Assembly (NCBI RefSeq): GCF_027922005.1
Contig: NZ_BSEV01000003.1
Coordinates: 248,001 to 312,000 of the forward strand
Length of the DNA stretch: 64,000 bases
Direction: 5' to 3'
Source of the DNA: Streptosporangium carneum
GTDB taxonomy: Bacteria > Actinomycetota > Actinomycetes > Streptosporangiales > Streptosporangiaceae
Position numbers and translations under genes: made by a program. This document shows, piece by piece, positions 28,245 to 37,370 of the stretch (within the stretch, counting starts at the first letter, position 1; every line of letters begins with the position of its first letter). Below the pieces are notes generated by a model. It searched no databases. It saw only the letters and a list, made by a program, of their open reading frames with translations, and was not told the DNA's origin.

Positions 28245-28338
28245 ACCCGCCTATTCGACACCGTGTGACGGACGGATTGCCAGGAGAGGTGTTTTCTTCG
28301 AGGGCAACATGTGCCAAAATTTCATTGGGTGATGAATT

Positions 28339-29550
28339 ATGAGTCAGAACACATGTGTGATCGCCGGGGGCGGCCCGGCGGGGGCCGTGCTCGCGCTGCT
28401 GCTGGCCAGGGCGGGCGTCCAGGTGACGCTGCTGGAGAAACACTCCGACTTCCTGCGTGACTTCAGGGGTGACACCATCCATCCCTCGACGCTGCAGGTC
28501 CTGCGGGAGGTCGGCCTGGCCGAGGAGTTCCTGCGGCTGCCGCACCACAAGGCCCGCGGCATGACGATCCGGACCGACGACGGAGCGGTGCCGATCGCCG
28601 ACCTGTCCAAGCTCGACAGCGAATACCCGTACATCGCCTTCGTCCCGCAGTGGGACTTCCTCAACCTGGTGACCACGGCCGCCGCGCGCCACCCCTCCTT
28701 CCGTCTCGTCATGAACGCCGAGGTGCACGGCGTGATCCGCGAGGGCGACGCGGTGCGCGGCGTCCGCTACCGCGACCCGGACGGCGAACACGAGCTCCGG
28801 GCGACGCTCACCGTCGCCGCGGACGGCCGCCACTCCGACGTGCGGCGCGCCGCCGGGCTCGTCCCGGTCGAACACGGCGCGCCGATGGACGTGGTCTGGT
28901 TCCGGCTGCCACGCGAGCCCACGGACCCCGACGAGACGTTCCTGCGCCTTTCCATGGGCAGGCTCATGGTGGTGATCAACCGGGGAACCTACTGGCAGCT
29001 CGCCTACGCGATCCCCAAGGGGGGCTTCGACGCCCTGCGGGCCGAGGGCGTCGAGGCGCTTCGCGAGCCGGTGGCCGCCCTGCTGCCCTTCCTGAAGGAC
29101 CGCACCGGCCTGCTGACGGGCTTCGGGGACGTGAGCGTGCTGTCGGTCGCCCTCAACAGGCTGCGGCGCTGGCACCGTCCCGGACTGCTGGTCATCGGGG
29201 ACGCGGCGCACGCCATGTCGCCGGTCTTCGGCGTCGGCATCAACCTGGCCGTGCAGGACGCGGTGGCCGCGGCCAACCTCCTCGCGGGGCCGCTGGCCTC
29301 GGGCGCCGAGATCCCCGAGTCCCTGCTCGCCAGGGTCCAGCGCCGCCGTACACCGCCGACCGTGGTGACCCAGTTCGCCCAGCGCGTGGTGCAGGCCCGA
29401 GTGATCCGCCCCGCCCTGTCGGAGAACGACACACCGGTACGGCTGCCGCGCGACCTGGCCCACATGCCGGTCCTCGGCGCCCTCGCCCGCCGTTTCATCG
29501 GCCTCGGGGTCCTTCCCGAGCACGTCAGAAGCCCGTCGCAGAGCGGGTGA
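28339..29550 (+). CDS. FAD-dependent oxidoreductase (aromatic hydroxylase-like)
   Basis: A 403-residue flavoprotein of the PHBH-like monooxygenase family (FAD_binding_3). The N-terminal dinucleotide-binding motif is GGGPAGAVLALLLARAGVQV, and the DG motif is VAADGRHSDVR near 170-180. The second FAD motif is VIGDAAHAMSPVFGVGINLA (about 285-305). It probably hydroxylates an aromatic or polyketide substrate with NAD(P)H and O2; no neighbour reveals which. It is divergent from sigK, and no strong ribosome-binding site precedes the ATG. Confidence 0.82.
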   Translation: MSQNTCVIAGGGPAGAVLALLLARAGVQVTLLEKHSDFLRDFRGDTIHPSTLQVLREVGLAEEFLRLPHHKARGMTIRTDDGAVPIADLSKLDSEYPYIAFVPQWDFLNLVTTAAARHPSFRLVMNAEVHGVIREGDAVRGVRYRDPDGEHELRATLTVAADGRHSDVRRAAGLVPVEHGAPMDVVWFRLPREPTDPDETFLRLSMGRLMVVINRGTYWQLAYAIPKGGFDALRAEGVEALREPVAALLPFLKDRTGLLTGFGDVSVLSVALNRLRRWHRPGLLVIGDAAHAMSPVFGVGINLAVQDAVAAANLLAGPLASGAEIPESLLARVQRRRTPPTVVTQFAQRVVQARVIRPALSENDTPVRLPRDLAHMPVLGALARRFIGLGVLPEHVRSPSQSG

Positions 29551-29632
29551 GACCTCACCGGAGACAAAGACGTTCTCAATCCGTGGACATCTAGGTGGGT
29601 TCGCCCACGCAAGTGCAATAGCCTGGTATGTC

Positions 29633-30964
29633 GTGAGCAACAACCTCGATTCCTGGCGGCAGCTGACCGCGGCGCAGCAACCCGAGTGGCCCGACCGCGG
29701 CGAGCTGGACAGGGTGGTCGCCGAACTGGCGGGGCTGCCCCCCCTCGTGTTCGCGGGGGAATGCGACAACCTCAAGGCCGAACTGGCGGCGGTGACACGG
29801 GGCGAGGCCTTCGTGCTGCAGGGCGGTGACTGCGCGGAGACGTTCTCCGGGGCCACCGCCGACGGCGTCCGCAACAAGCTGAAGACGCTCCTTCAGATGG
29901 CCATCGTGCTCACCTACGCGGCCAAGGTGCCGGTGGTGAAGATCGGCCGGATAGCCGGGCAGTTCGCCAAGCCCCGGTCCAAGGGGACCGAGGTCCGCGA
30001 CGGGATCGAGCTTCCCGCCTACCGGGGCGACATGGTCAACGGCTTCGACTTCACCCCCGAGTCCCGCATCCCCGATCCCGGGCGGCTGCTGCGCGCCTAC
30101 CACTCCTCCGCGGTCACGCTGAACCTCGTGCGCGCCTTCACCAAGGGCGGCTACGCCGACCTGCGGCAGGTGCACGCCTGGAACCAGGACTTCGTGAGCG
30201 AGTCCCCCGCGGGCAAGCGCTACGAGCAGCTCGCCAGGGAGATCGACCAGGCGCTGGCGTTCATGCACGCCTGCGGAGCCGACCCGGAGGAGTTCCACAG
30301 CGTGGAGTTCTACTCCTCGCACGAGGCGCTCATCCTCGACTACGACCGGGCGCTCACCAGGATCGACTCGCGGACCGGCCAGCCGTACGACGTCTCGGCG
30401 CACATGGTCTGGATCGGCGAGCGCACCCGCCAGCTCGACAGCGCGCACGTGGAGTTCTTCTCCCGCATCCGCAACCCGATCGGCGTGAAGCTCGGCCCGA
30501 CCACCACCGCCGAGGACGCCCTCGCGCTGGTCAGGAAGCTCAACCCGGACAACGAGCCCGGCCGCCTGACCTTCATCACGAGGATGGGCGCGTCGAAGAT
30601 CCGCGAGCACCTGCCCTCGCTGGTGGAGAAGGTCACCGCGGACGGCGCCCAGGTGGCCTGGATCTGCGACCCGATGCACGGCAACACCTTCGAGGCTCCC
30701 AGCGGGCACAAGACCCGGCGCCTCGACGACGTGCTGAGCGAGGTCGCGGGCTTCTTCGAGGTGCACCGCGCGCTGGGCACGCACCCCGGCGGCGTCCACA
30801 TCGAGTTCACCGGTGACGACGTCACCGAGTGCGTGGGCGGCGGCTACGAGATCGTCGAGGACGACCTGGCGCTGCGCTACGAGACGGCCTGCGACCCGCG
30901 CCTCAACCGGAGCCAGTCCCTGGACCTGGCCTTCCGGGTGGCGGAGCTGTACCGCTCGGCCTGA
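29633..30964 (+). CDS. aroG: Class II 3-deoxy-7-phosphoheptulonate (DAHP) synthase
   Basis: A 443-residue enzyme condensing phosphoenolpyruvate and erythrose-4-phosphate, the first step of the shikimate pathway. Class II signatures are clear: GGDCAETF (about 63-70), KIGRIAGQFAKPRSKGTE, WICDPMHGNT (about 343-352) and GGVHIEFTGDDVTECVGG. The length matches the plant/mycobacterial class. The GTG start has no good Shine-Dalgarno, while TAGCCT/TATGTC lies directly upstream, so the message may be leaderless or nearly so. A TTCG-loop hairpin (29596-29609) separates it from the preceding gene, and a strong terminator follows. Confidence 0.95.
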   Translation: MSNNLDSWRQLTAAQQPEWPDRGELDRVVAELAGLPPLVFAGECDNLKAELAAVTRGEAFVLQGGDCAETFSGATADGVRNKLKTLLQMAIVLTYAAKVPVVKIGRIAGQFAKPRSKGTEVRDGIELPAYRGDMVNGFDFTPESRIPDPGRLLRAYHSSAVTLNLVRAFTKGGYADLRQVHAWNQDFVSESPAGKRYEQLAREIDQALAFMHACGADPEEFHSVEFYSSHEALILDYDRALTRIDSRTGQPYDVSAHMVWIGERTRQLDSAHVEFFSRIRNPIGVKLGPTTTAEDALALVRKLNPDNEPGRLTFITRMGASKIREHLPSLVEKVTADGAQVAWICDPMHGNTFEAPSGHKTRRLDDVLSEVAGFFEVHRALGTHPGGVHIEFTGDDVTECVGGGYEIVEDDLALRYETACDPRLNRSQSLDLAFRVAELYRSA

Positions 30965-30994
30965 CCGCGTCCGTCCTCCCGCGGCTCACACGCG

Positions 30995-31025
30995 AAAGCC
31001 CCGCGCCTTCGGGCGCGGGGCTTTT
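30995..31025. terminator. Bidirectional terminator between aroG and trxA
   Basis: A perfect stem AAAGCCCCGCGCC / GGCGCGGGGCTTT with a TTCG loop, flanked by T on the plus strand and A on the left. It serves the two convergent genes. Confidence 0.9.
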
Positions 31026-31036
31026 CCATCGGGCCG

Positions 31037-31408
31037 TCAGTTGTTCTGGACGCCCATCTCGTTCGCCAGCTCCGCACGGATCGCGTCCATGTCGAGCGCG
31101 CGGACCTGGCCGATGAGGTCCTCGAGCGCGGGCTCCGGCAGCGCTCCGGCCTGGGCGAAGACAACGATGCCGTCACGGATGGCCATGATCGTCGGGATCG
31201 ACGTGATGTCGAAGCCCTGAGCCAGACCCTGCTGCGCCTCAGTGTCGATCTTGCCGAACTTGATGTCGCCGTGCTTCTCCGACGACTTCTCGAAAATCGG
31301 CCCGAACGTACGGCACGGCCCGCACCAGGCCGCCCAGAAGTCCAGCAGGACGATCCCCTCGTCGGCGATGTCGTTGAAGTTCTTCTCGGTTACCTCAATG
31401 GTCGCCAC
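31037..31408 (-). CDS. trxA: Thioredoxin
   Basis: A 123-residue thioredoxin with the active-site WCGPC at residues about 28-32 and the cis-Pro in SIPTIM (about 71). It lacks a signal peptide, so it is cytoplasmic and reduces protein disulfides with thioredoxin reductase (not in this window). The start is GTG with GAGGAG six bases upstream. The C-terminal helix is slightly extended (ALDMDAIRAELANEMGVQNN). It converges on aroG across a shared terminator. Confidence 0.95.
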   Translation of the reverse strand: MATIEVTEKNFNDIADEGIVLLDFWAAWCGPCRTFGPIFEKSSEKHGDIKFGKIDTEAQQGLAQGFDITSIPTIMAIRDGIVVFAQAGALPEPALEDLIGQVRALDMDAIRAELANEMGVQNN

Positions 31409-31826
31409 CGGTGGCTCCTCTTGTTGTCACGTCTGTCTGGCTGGCATAACCACTTCCCTCCCACGAGCATTCCATCCCGTGGCGCCCGCGGGAACAGGCG
31501 GGGCGGGGGACGGGGCAGGCCGCCCGCCGAGGCCGCCGCCCGAGGCGTGATCGCGCTCAGGACACGGCCCGGGACGTGAGCGACGACCGGCGCGTGGCCG
31601 GTGTGATCGGCCGCCTCAGCGGGTGGTTCGTCGTCCGGGGGAACTCCCTGCTCCCACAGATGGACCTGTGCCTCACTCCCACCAGGCTCACCAAAAGAGA
31701 TATCCAGTCAAAAGCATTTAAATGCGTATAAGAGTGCACGGCAATCGACACCGTAAGCGCGTCGTCGCCCATCCGGCTCCCGGGGCCGGGAATTCCGCCC
31801 GCCCACGCGTCACGACTCGGAACAGG
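31409..31826. other. Intergenic region upstream of trxA, no gene seen
   Basis: About 420 bases, with a locally AT-richer patch (AAAAGCATTTAAATGCG, 31710-31726, a GCATTTAAATGC palindrome). The trxA promoter should lie at its left end. No RNA gene was recognised. Confidence 0.45.
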
Positions 31827-31879
31827 CCGGGAAAGGGGCCGGTGATTCACCGCGGTGAATCACCGGCCCCCTTTCCCGG
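31827..31879 (-). terminator. Long terminator stem after the secreted nuclease
   Basis: Arms of 26-27 bases, CCGGGAAAGGGG... and ...CCCCCTTTCCCGG, meet at the central palindrome CCGGTGATTCACCG / CGGTGAATCACCGG, with one bulged base. It begins five bases after the nuclease stop. Confidence 0.8.
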
Positions 31880-31884
31880 TGCGG

Positions 31885-34311
31885 CTACCGCCCGCCGGGC
31901 AGGGTGAGCCCGATGACCAGGGGGTCGTGGTCGGAGGAGCGGAAGGCGTCAGGCCGGTAGAGGCCCGGTGGGTTGTACTCGGTGTTGTAGTCGAGGAGGC
32001 GGCTCTCGTCGGCGTTGACGTGCCAGATCGTCGTGCTGGTCACCCGTCTGAGCAGGTCCCTGCCCGCCAGGGCGTGGTCGAGCTCGCCGCTGCGCCCGTC
32101 GAAGAGGTAGCTGTAGCGCAGCGGCGCGGGGACGAACCGCTTGGACAGGCTGGTCAGCCCGCCCGCCTCCAGCGTGTCGATCGGGTCCTCCTCGCCGTAG
32201 GCGTTGAGGTCGCCCAGCACCAGCGGGCCGGGCAGCCTCAGGCTCTCGACGAGGGCCAGCGTCGCCTTCGCCTGACGGACCCGCTCACCGTTGTAACAGC
32301 TCTGGCCGTCTCCCTGGTCGGCGTCCTGCCCGGTGGCGGCGGCGTCGCAGCCCTTCGACTTGAAGTGGTTGACCACCAGCGTGAACGGCTCGCCGCCCTG
32401 AGCCCTGCGGAAGGTCTGGATCAGCGGGGGCCGCCTGAAGACGGGATCGGTCGAGGAGCGGGCCGGGCCGACGAGCCGGAGCCTGGCGGGCTTGTAGATC
32501 ACCGCGACGTGGATCAGGTCGGTGCCCGGATAGGGGTGGGTCAGCGCGGCGTACGTGCCGGCGCCCACCTCGGCGTTGAGCGCGTCGACCAGCGCCTGGA
32601 CGGCGGTCTGGCCGTTGTTCTGGACCTCCATCAGGCCGACCGCGTCGGCGTTGAGGCCCTTGAGCGTGGCGACCAGCTTGGCGAGCTGCCGCTTCTGCTC
32701 CTCCGCGGTGCTCGCGCCGCGCGAGCCCAGCGTGGTGAACCAGTTGAGGGTGTTGAGGCTGGCCACCCTGACGTTGCCGAGGACCGGGAACGGCGCGGGC
32801 AGGCGCGGGTTGGTCCGCAGGAAGCCGATCGGCCTGGTCGGCTGGAGGCGGTACTCGCCGAAGCCGTACCCCAGCACGCCGGTGACGCCGAGCGCGGTGT
32901 CGCCGAGACGGACGGCACGCGGGTCGGTGTAGGGGACGGTCGGCGGGTTCTCCCTGGTCGAGCCGTCGTCGACGAGCAGGGAGCGACGCTCGTTCGCGGC
33001 CTCGCTCACGCCCGCCCTGTCGGTCGCCTGGAACAGGCGCCCCTCGGAGGAGAGGGTGACCTCACCGTAGCGGCCGAGGTTGTAGTGGTCGGTGACGGCG
33101 AGCGGCTCGGGGAAGGTGACGAGCATGCTCTCGACCGGCTCGAAGGTCGAGCCCTCCGCGCGCGGCAGGCTCCGCCTGACGGGCTCGACGGCGCCCGTGC
33201 CGCAGACGTCGACGGCGGTGACCGGCGACAGCTCGGTCCAGCCGTTGAACTCCACGACCTTGCCGGTGACCAGCACCCGGTCCCCCGCCTTGACGTCCCT
33301 GAACGAGCTCCTGGCGAAGGCGAACAGGCCCTCGGAGGTGGCCGGGTCGGCGTCCGGGGCCGGGTCCTGCAGGAAGAACCCGCTGAGCTGGTTCGTCTCC
33401 TGGAAGTCGCCGGTCACGACGCCCTCGACGCGCACGGTCTGGCCGGCCAGCGGGCTGACGTCGCCGCCGCCCTGCACCTGGGAGATCCGGTGGGTCGCGG
33501 GGGTCTCGCACGGCTGCGCCGTCGGCGTGGGGGTGGGTTCCACGGTCGGGGTCGGCGTGGCGGTCGGCGTGGGGGTCGGCTCCACGGTGGGCGTCGGGCT
33601 CGGCGTCGGCTCACCGGTCGGGGTGGAGGTGGGGGTCGGCTCGACGTCGCCGCAGGGCGACGGAGCGGTGGCCCGGTTGCGCGGCGCGGGAGGCGCGCTC
33701 TCCAGGTCCGTGCCGTTGACGTCGGTGTCGGCGCAGCCGTGGTCCCGGCGCAGTGCCGCCGTGGTCGCGGAGAGGGTGGGAGCGGCGGAGCCCTCGTAGT
33801 AGTTCGCGGAGCCGTACCCGACGAGGTCCGCGATCAGCGCCGCCTGCTCCGCCGTGCAGGGGGTGGAGCCGCCGTTGCACGCCAGGCCCTGCGCCGAGCG
33901 GACCAGGACGACCTTGCCCGCGGTCGCGCTCATGTTGGTCGCGCCGGTGCTGTCGGGAGTCGGCAGCGGCGCTCCGTTGGCTCCCCCGCCCAGCTGGACC
34001 AGGTGGTACCCGCCCGGGGCCAGCGTGCCCGACAGCGGCACGACCGGGTTGGCGCCGAAGACGCCGGTGCCGGTCGCGCTGCCGTACTGGACGGACCAGC
34101 CCTCCAGCGCGACCGGCGCGGAGCCGCGGTTGAACAGTTCGACGAAGTCGTTGGTGAGCGGTGCGCCGCTGTTGCCGCCACCGCCGTAGACCTGGCTGAT
34201 GACGACGGCGCCGGGCTCCGCCTGGGCGGGGGACGAGGCGAGGGCCGTGACTCCGGCGGCGGCGACGCCGAAGGCGGCGAGGGCGGCGAACGCCCGGGAT
34301 AAAGCACGCAT
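31885..34311 (-). CDS. ExeM/NucH-type secreted endonuclease
   Basis: An approximately 808-residue extracellular nuclease. The signal peptide ends ASSPAQA (about 30). It is followed by a lamin-tail-like domain (VVISQVYGGGGNSGAPLTNDFVEL), a Thr/Pro linker (TPTPTVEPTPTPTA repeats, coded near 33520-33640), an OB-fold region (VRVEGVVTGDFQETNQLSGFFLQD), and an endonuclease/exonuclease/phosphatase domain. In that last domain VASLNTLNWF, GLMEVQNNG, VVNHFKSKGCD, LVLGDLNAYGEEDP and SSDHDPLV give the metal and catalytic residues. It would degrade extracellular DNA for nutrients. The start is uncertain: ATG 34311 gives the standard signal peptide, while an in-frame GTG at 34347 would add 12 residues. Confidence 0.87.
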   Translation of the reverse strand: MRALSRAFAALAAFGVAAAGVTALASSPAQAEPGAVVISQVYGGGGNSGAPLTNDFVELFNRGSAPVALEGWSVQYGSATGTGVFGANPVVPLSGTLAPGGYHLVQLGGGANGAPLPTPDSTGATNMSATAGKVVLVRSAQGLACNGGSTPCTAEQAALIADLVGYGSANYYEGSAAPTLSATTAALRRDHGCADTDVNGTDLESAPPAPRNRATAPSPCGDVEPTPTSTPTGEPTPSPTPTVEPTPTPTATPTPTVEPTPTPTAQPCETPATHRISQVQGGGDVSPLAGQTVRVEGVVTGDFQETNQLSGFFLQDPAPDADPATSEGLFAFARSSFRDVKAGDRVLVTGKVVEFNGWTELSPVTAVDVCGTGAVEPVRRSLPRAEGSTFEPVESMLVTFPEPLAVTDHYNLGRYGEVTLSSEGRLFQATDRAGVSEAANERRSLLVDDGSTRENPPTVPYTDPRAVRLGDTALGVTGVLGYGFGEYRLQPTRPIGFLRTNPRLPAPFPVLGNVRVASLNTLNWFTTLGSRGASTAEEQKRQLAKLVATLKGLNADAVGLMEVQNNGQTAVQALVDALNAEVGAGTYAALTHPYPGTDLIHVAVIYKPARLRLVGPARSSTDPVFRRPPLIQTFRRAQGGEPFTLVVNHFKSKGCDAAATGQDADQGDGQSCYNGERVRQAKATLALVESLRLPGPLVLGDLNAYGEEDPIDTLEAGGLTSLSKRFVPAPLRYSYLFDGRSGELDHALAGRDLLRRVTSTTIWHVNADESRLLDYNTEYNPPGLYRPDAFRSSDHDPLVIGLTLPGGR

Positions 34312-34473
34312 GACCGGGAGCGTAGAGCTCGTTTGACCGGCCGACACTTACTTGAAAATGACCAGAGGGTGAAATCGGCGAATCTTGACACTTTATGTTG
34401 ACTGAAGGCATCAAGTTATAGCTTGCCTTGACGTAGATCTCGCTTAACCCTTCGTCTGGGGTATCACTGATTT

Positions 34474-35898
34474 ATGAGAACTCTGGACGTGGGTTGGGTA
34501 ACCTGCGCCGCCTCCCCGGAGTGCGCCGGATCGGCGCGACAGCCCTACGGACGCTGCATGGCCCACCTGGATCACCACGAGCTCGACGAGGTCGTCCGCG
34601 GCCTGTCCCCCGGCTCCGCCGTCGATCTGCGGGGCACCGTCGTCGGCCGGAGCCTGCTTGAGCGGGTCCTCGCCGCCACCCATGCCCGCCTTGGCCGGAC
34701 CAGGTTCGACCTGGCGGTCTTCCCCGAGGACGCCAGGTTCGGCGACGTCGCCTTCCTCGGGGACGTCTCCTTCGACCAGGCCCGATTCCATCGCCTCGCC
34801 TCGTTCGTCGACGCGCGCTTCGCGGGGAACGTCTCCTTCAGGGAGGTGAGGCTCGCCAGGGAACTGTCGTTGCACGGCGTCACGGTCGCCGGGCACGCGG
34901 CCTTCGACCGGGTCTCCGTCGGCAGGGACGCGCTGTTCAGCGCGGCGAGGTTCGCCAGGACCGCGTCCTTCGAAGGCTCCGAGTTCCACGACTTCGCCGC
35001 CTTCGACGGCGCCCGGTTCGGCGGGGACGCCACCTTCCGCGGCAGCAGGTTCGGCCGGGCGGTCTCGTTCAGGAAGGCGGAGTTCGGCGGCCTGGCCGGG
35101 TTCGAGGCGACGCGCTTCTGGGCGGGCGGCTCCCTGACCCCCGTCGTGGTCGGCCGCCGCCTCAGCCTCGCGGGGGCGTGGGCGGGCAACGGCCTCGACC
35201 TGGCCGCCCGTGACTGCGTGGTCGACCTGCGGCGGATGCGGGTGACGGGCCGCCTGGCCGTGCGCCTTGACGGCGCGGTCGCCGACCTCGAGGGCGCGAC
35301 GCTGCACGGCACGGTCACGGTCAACGGGCACGGCACGGCCAAGGTGACCTCCCTGCGCGGGGTCGAGGCCGAGGCGCTCGAACTGGTCTCCGTCGACCTG
35401 AGCACCTGCCGTTTCGCCGGGATCCGCACCCCGGAGCGGCTCAGGCTGACCGGCTGCGCGTTCGCCACCACCCCGCGCGGCGTGCGGTTCGCGCCACGCT
35501 GGCCGCCGCTGCGCTGGTGGACCCGGCGACGCACCCTGGCCGACGAGCACGCCTGGCGCGGGTGGTCCCTCTCCGAGACGGAGACGCCGACCCCGCACCG
35601 GCTCGCCGTCCTGTACTCCCGCCTGCGCGCCGGGGTCGACGACAAGGCGACCGCGGCCGACTTCGCCTTCGGCGCCATGGAGATGCGCCGCGCCACCAGC
35701 GGCGCGTCGGCACGCTGGCTGCTGTCGCTCCACTGGATCCTCAGCGGGTACGGCCTGCGGATGGGGCGCGTCCTCGGATGGTTCGCCCTGCTCGCGGCGA
35801 TCACGGTGGGAAGCATCCTGATGAGCTCGGCCTCCCACGCCGCGCGCCGGTCGACCGCGCCGAGACCTCCCCTGCCCTCGGTCCACCTGTCCCCCTAG
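34474..35898 (+). CDS. Pentapeptide-repeat-like beta-helix protein with C-terminal membrane segment
   Basis: A 474-residue protein. Residues about 70-330 form a ladder of five-residue steps centred on F/L (ARFGDVAFLGDVSFDQARF and onward), the quadrilateral beta-helix pattern of pentapeptide repeats. Then comes a conserved-looking charged block (HRLAVLYSRLRAGVDDKATAADFAFGAMEMRR, in parts) and one hydrophobic helix (MGRVLGWFALLAAITVGSILM). Larger relatives with this block often continue into a channel-like membrane region; here the protein stops after one helix with a Pro-rich tail. Cys11 and Cys17 near the start could bind metal. The function is unknown. Confidence 0.7.
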   Translation: MRTLDVGWVTCAASPECAGSARQPYGRCMAHLDHHELDEVVRGLSPGSAVDLRGTVVGRSLLERVLAATHARLGRTRFDLAVFPEDARFGDVAFLGDVSFDQARFHRLASFVDARFAGNVSFREVRLARELSLHGVTVAGHAAFDRVSVGRDALFSAARFARTASFEGSEFHDFAAFDGARFGGDATFRGSRFGRAVSFRKAEFGGLAGFEATRFWAGGSLTPVVVGRRLSLAGAWAGNGLDLAARDCVVDLRRMRVTGRLAVRLDGAVADLEGATLHGTVTVNGHGTAKVTSLRGVEAEALELVSVDLSTCRFAGIRTPERLRLTGCAFATTPRGVRFAPRWPPLRWWTRRRTLADEHAWRGWSLSETETPTPHRLAVLYSRLRAGVDDKATAADFAFGAMEMRRATSGASARWLLSLHWILSGYGLRMGRVLGWFALLAAITVGSILMSSASHAARRSTAPRPPLPSVHLSP

Positions 35899-36093
35899 CC
35901 CTCCTCTCCGGCCAGGCCGGCTCCCGGAAAACGGCCGCTTCTCCGGGTGACGTCTCCCGGAAAGGCGCTCGTGGGGGCACGACGCGACAGGCTCCGGGTC
36001 TTCTCAGGGTTGTGCCTGATGCGCCGGGCCCACCTCGGTCACCACGATGTACGGTGAAACCCTCACAGGGGGCCGGGGTGGGTGGAGGCGGGC

Positions 36094-36801
36094 ATGGAGG
36101 TGGGCGTGGAGGCCGGCACGGCCGGAGCGGGAGTCATCGACGACTACGTGGCCAAGCTCAGCCGTACGCTCAAGGGGCCCGAGGGCCCGAAACTCGACCT
36201 GGTCACCGAGGCGCGCGACAGCCTGCTCGACGCCACGGAGGCGCTGCAGCGCGAAGGGCTGACCAGGGTGGAGGCCGAGCTGGCCGCGGTCGAGGAGTTC
36301 GGCTCGATCGGCGAGGTCGCGCCGGGCTACCAGGAGGGGCTGTCGGTCTCGGCGGGACGACGGCTGGCCGCCCTGCTGTTCGTCAGCGTGCCGCTGACCA
36401 CGCTCGCCTGGAGCGTGGTCTGGCGGCTGTCCCCCGACGACCCCGCGACCTACGCGCAGTGGCCCGCCTGGTTCCTGCCGGTCTCCCGCGCCCTGGACAT
36501 CCTCCAGCTGCTCGTCGGCCTGTTCGGCGGGATGGCGCTGTTCGCGCTCGGCCGGGGACTGCGCAGGATCCGGCGCCCCCGGCTCGTCATCCGGTCGCTG
36601 GCGGTGCTGGTGTGCGTCACGCTGCCGGTCGTGGGCGCGCTGGGCGCGACTCTGACGCTCAGCTCACACCACTCGTCGCTCTTCTCCTCCTATCCGCTGA
36701 GCATTCTCGCCGAACTGCTGAGCTCCGCGTGCGCGGGCCTGCAGCTGTACGGCGCGACCCGCTGCCTGAGAGTCACCAGCAGGCGGCTCGTCACGGCGTA
36801 G
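36094..36801 (+). CDS. HAAS / permease-prefix-domain membrane protein
   Basis: An approximately 235-residue protein. The first 75 residues form the helical HAAS-type domain (IDDYVAKLSRTLKGPEGPKLDLVTEARDSLLDATEAL, in parts; AVEEFGSIGEVAPGYQEGL) that commonly accompanies PadR regulators. Four hydrophobic helices follow (AALLFVSVPLTTLAWSVVW onward). ATG 36094 has GGAGG five bases upstream; GTG 36082 and GTG 36106 are alternatives in the same frame. A PadR gene lies immediately downstream on the opposite strand, which supports a PadR-HAAS partnership. Confidence 0.72.
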   Translation: MEVGVEAGTAGAGVIDDYVAKLSRTLKGPEGPKLDLVTEARDSLLDATEALQREGLTRVEAELAAVEEFGSIGEVAPGYQEGLSVSAGRRLAALLFVSVPLTTLAWSVVWRLSPDDPATYAQWPAWFLPVSRALDILQLLVGLFGGMALFALGRGLRRIRRPRLVIRSLAVLVCVTLPVVGALGATLTLSSHHSSLFSSYPLSILAELLSSACAGLQLYGATRCLRVTSRRLVTA

Positions 36802-36863
36802 CCCCGCCCCGGCCCCTGGGCCTGTCACGGGCCTCGGCCCGGACGCCTCCCGTGTCCCCGCGC

Positions 36864-37205
36864 TCAGGTGTGCTGTCCCCGCGCGGGTCTGGGCTCGAGC
36901 ACGCCGCCGATCACGCCGCTGAACTCCCGCCAGGCCGCGCGCTCGCCGGCCAGCGACTTGTGGCCTGACGAGGTCAGCCGATAGGTGCGCCGTTTGCGTC
37001 CGCCGACCGTCGCCCACTCGCTGGCGAGGTATCCCGCCTGCTCCAGCCGTCGCAGCGCCGGGTAGACGGTGCCCGTCGGCACGTTCAGCGCGCCGCCGCT
37101 GCGCGCCTGCAGCGCCTCGATGATCGCGTAGCCGTGCAGGGGCTCGTGCTCCAGCACGGACAGCAGCAGGGCGTCCATGTGCCCGCGGAGCGCGTCGGCG
37201 TTCAC
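36864..37205 (-). CDS. PadR-family transcriptional regulator
   Basis: A 113-residue winged-helix regulator. The PadR signature is complete: HMDALLLSVLEHEPLHGYAI, PTGTVYPALRRLEQAGYLAS and RRTYRLTSSGHKSL. The start at GTG 37205 has GGGGGGAG five bases upstream (37223 is an in-frame alternative). It is transcribed away from the cytochrome bd genes. The 43-base dyad at 37296-37338, containing ATGT-N9-ACAT, lies between them, so PadR may repress both itself and cydABDC. No ligand can be named. Confidence 0.85.
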   Translation of the reverse strand: MNADALRGHMDALLLSVLEHEPLHGYAIIEALQARSGGALNVPTGTVYPALRRLEQAGYLASEWATVGGRKRRTYRLTSSGHKSLAGERAAWREFSGVIGGVLEPRPARGQHT

Positions 37206-37295
37206 GCCGCTCCCCCCGCCCACCCGGCGGCGACGGACCCCGCGAGATCACTGTGGTTGTCGGCTCGGTCGCTCACGCCCTCACCTTACCTCTCC

Positions 37296-37338
37296 ATAGG
37301 CAGGCTACATGTAGGCGTCCTACATGTAGAGTGCCTAT
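37296..37338. promoter_or_regulatory. Large dyad between padR and cydA (candidate PadR operator)
   Basis: Two copies of CTACATGTAG (37305-37314 and 37320-37329) lie symmetrically around 37317. They are flanked by ATAGGCA (37296-37302) and its complement TGCCTAT (37332-37338). The inner ATGT-N9-ACAT fits the usual PadR recognition style. It sits 33-75 bases before cydA and about 90 bases before padR. Confidence 0.65.
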
Positions 37339-37370
37339 AGGTAGACAGACACAACAACGGAGGTGAGTCC

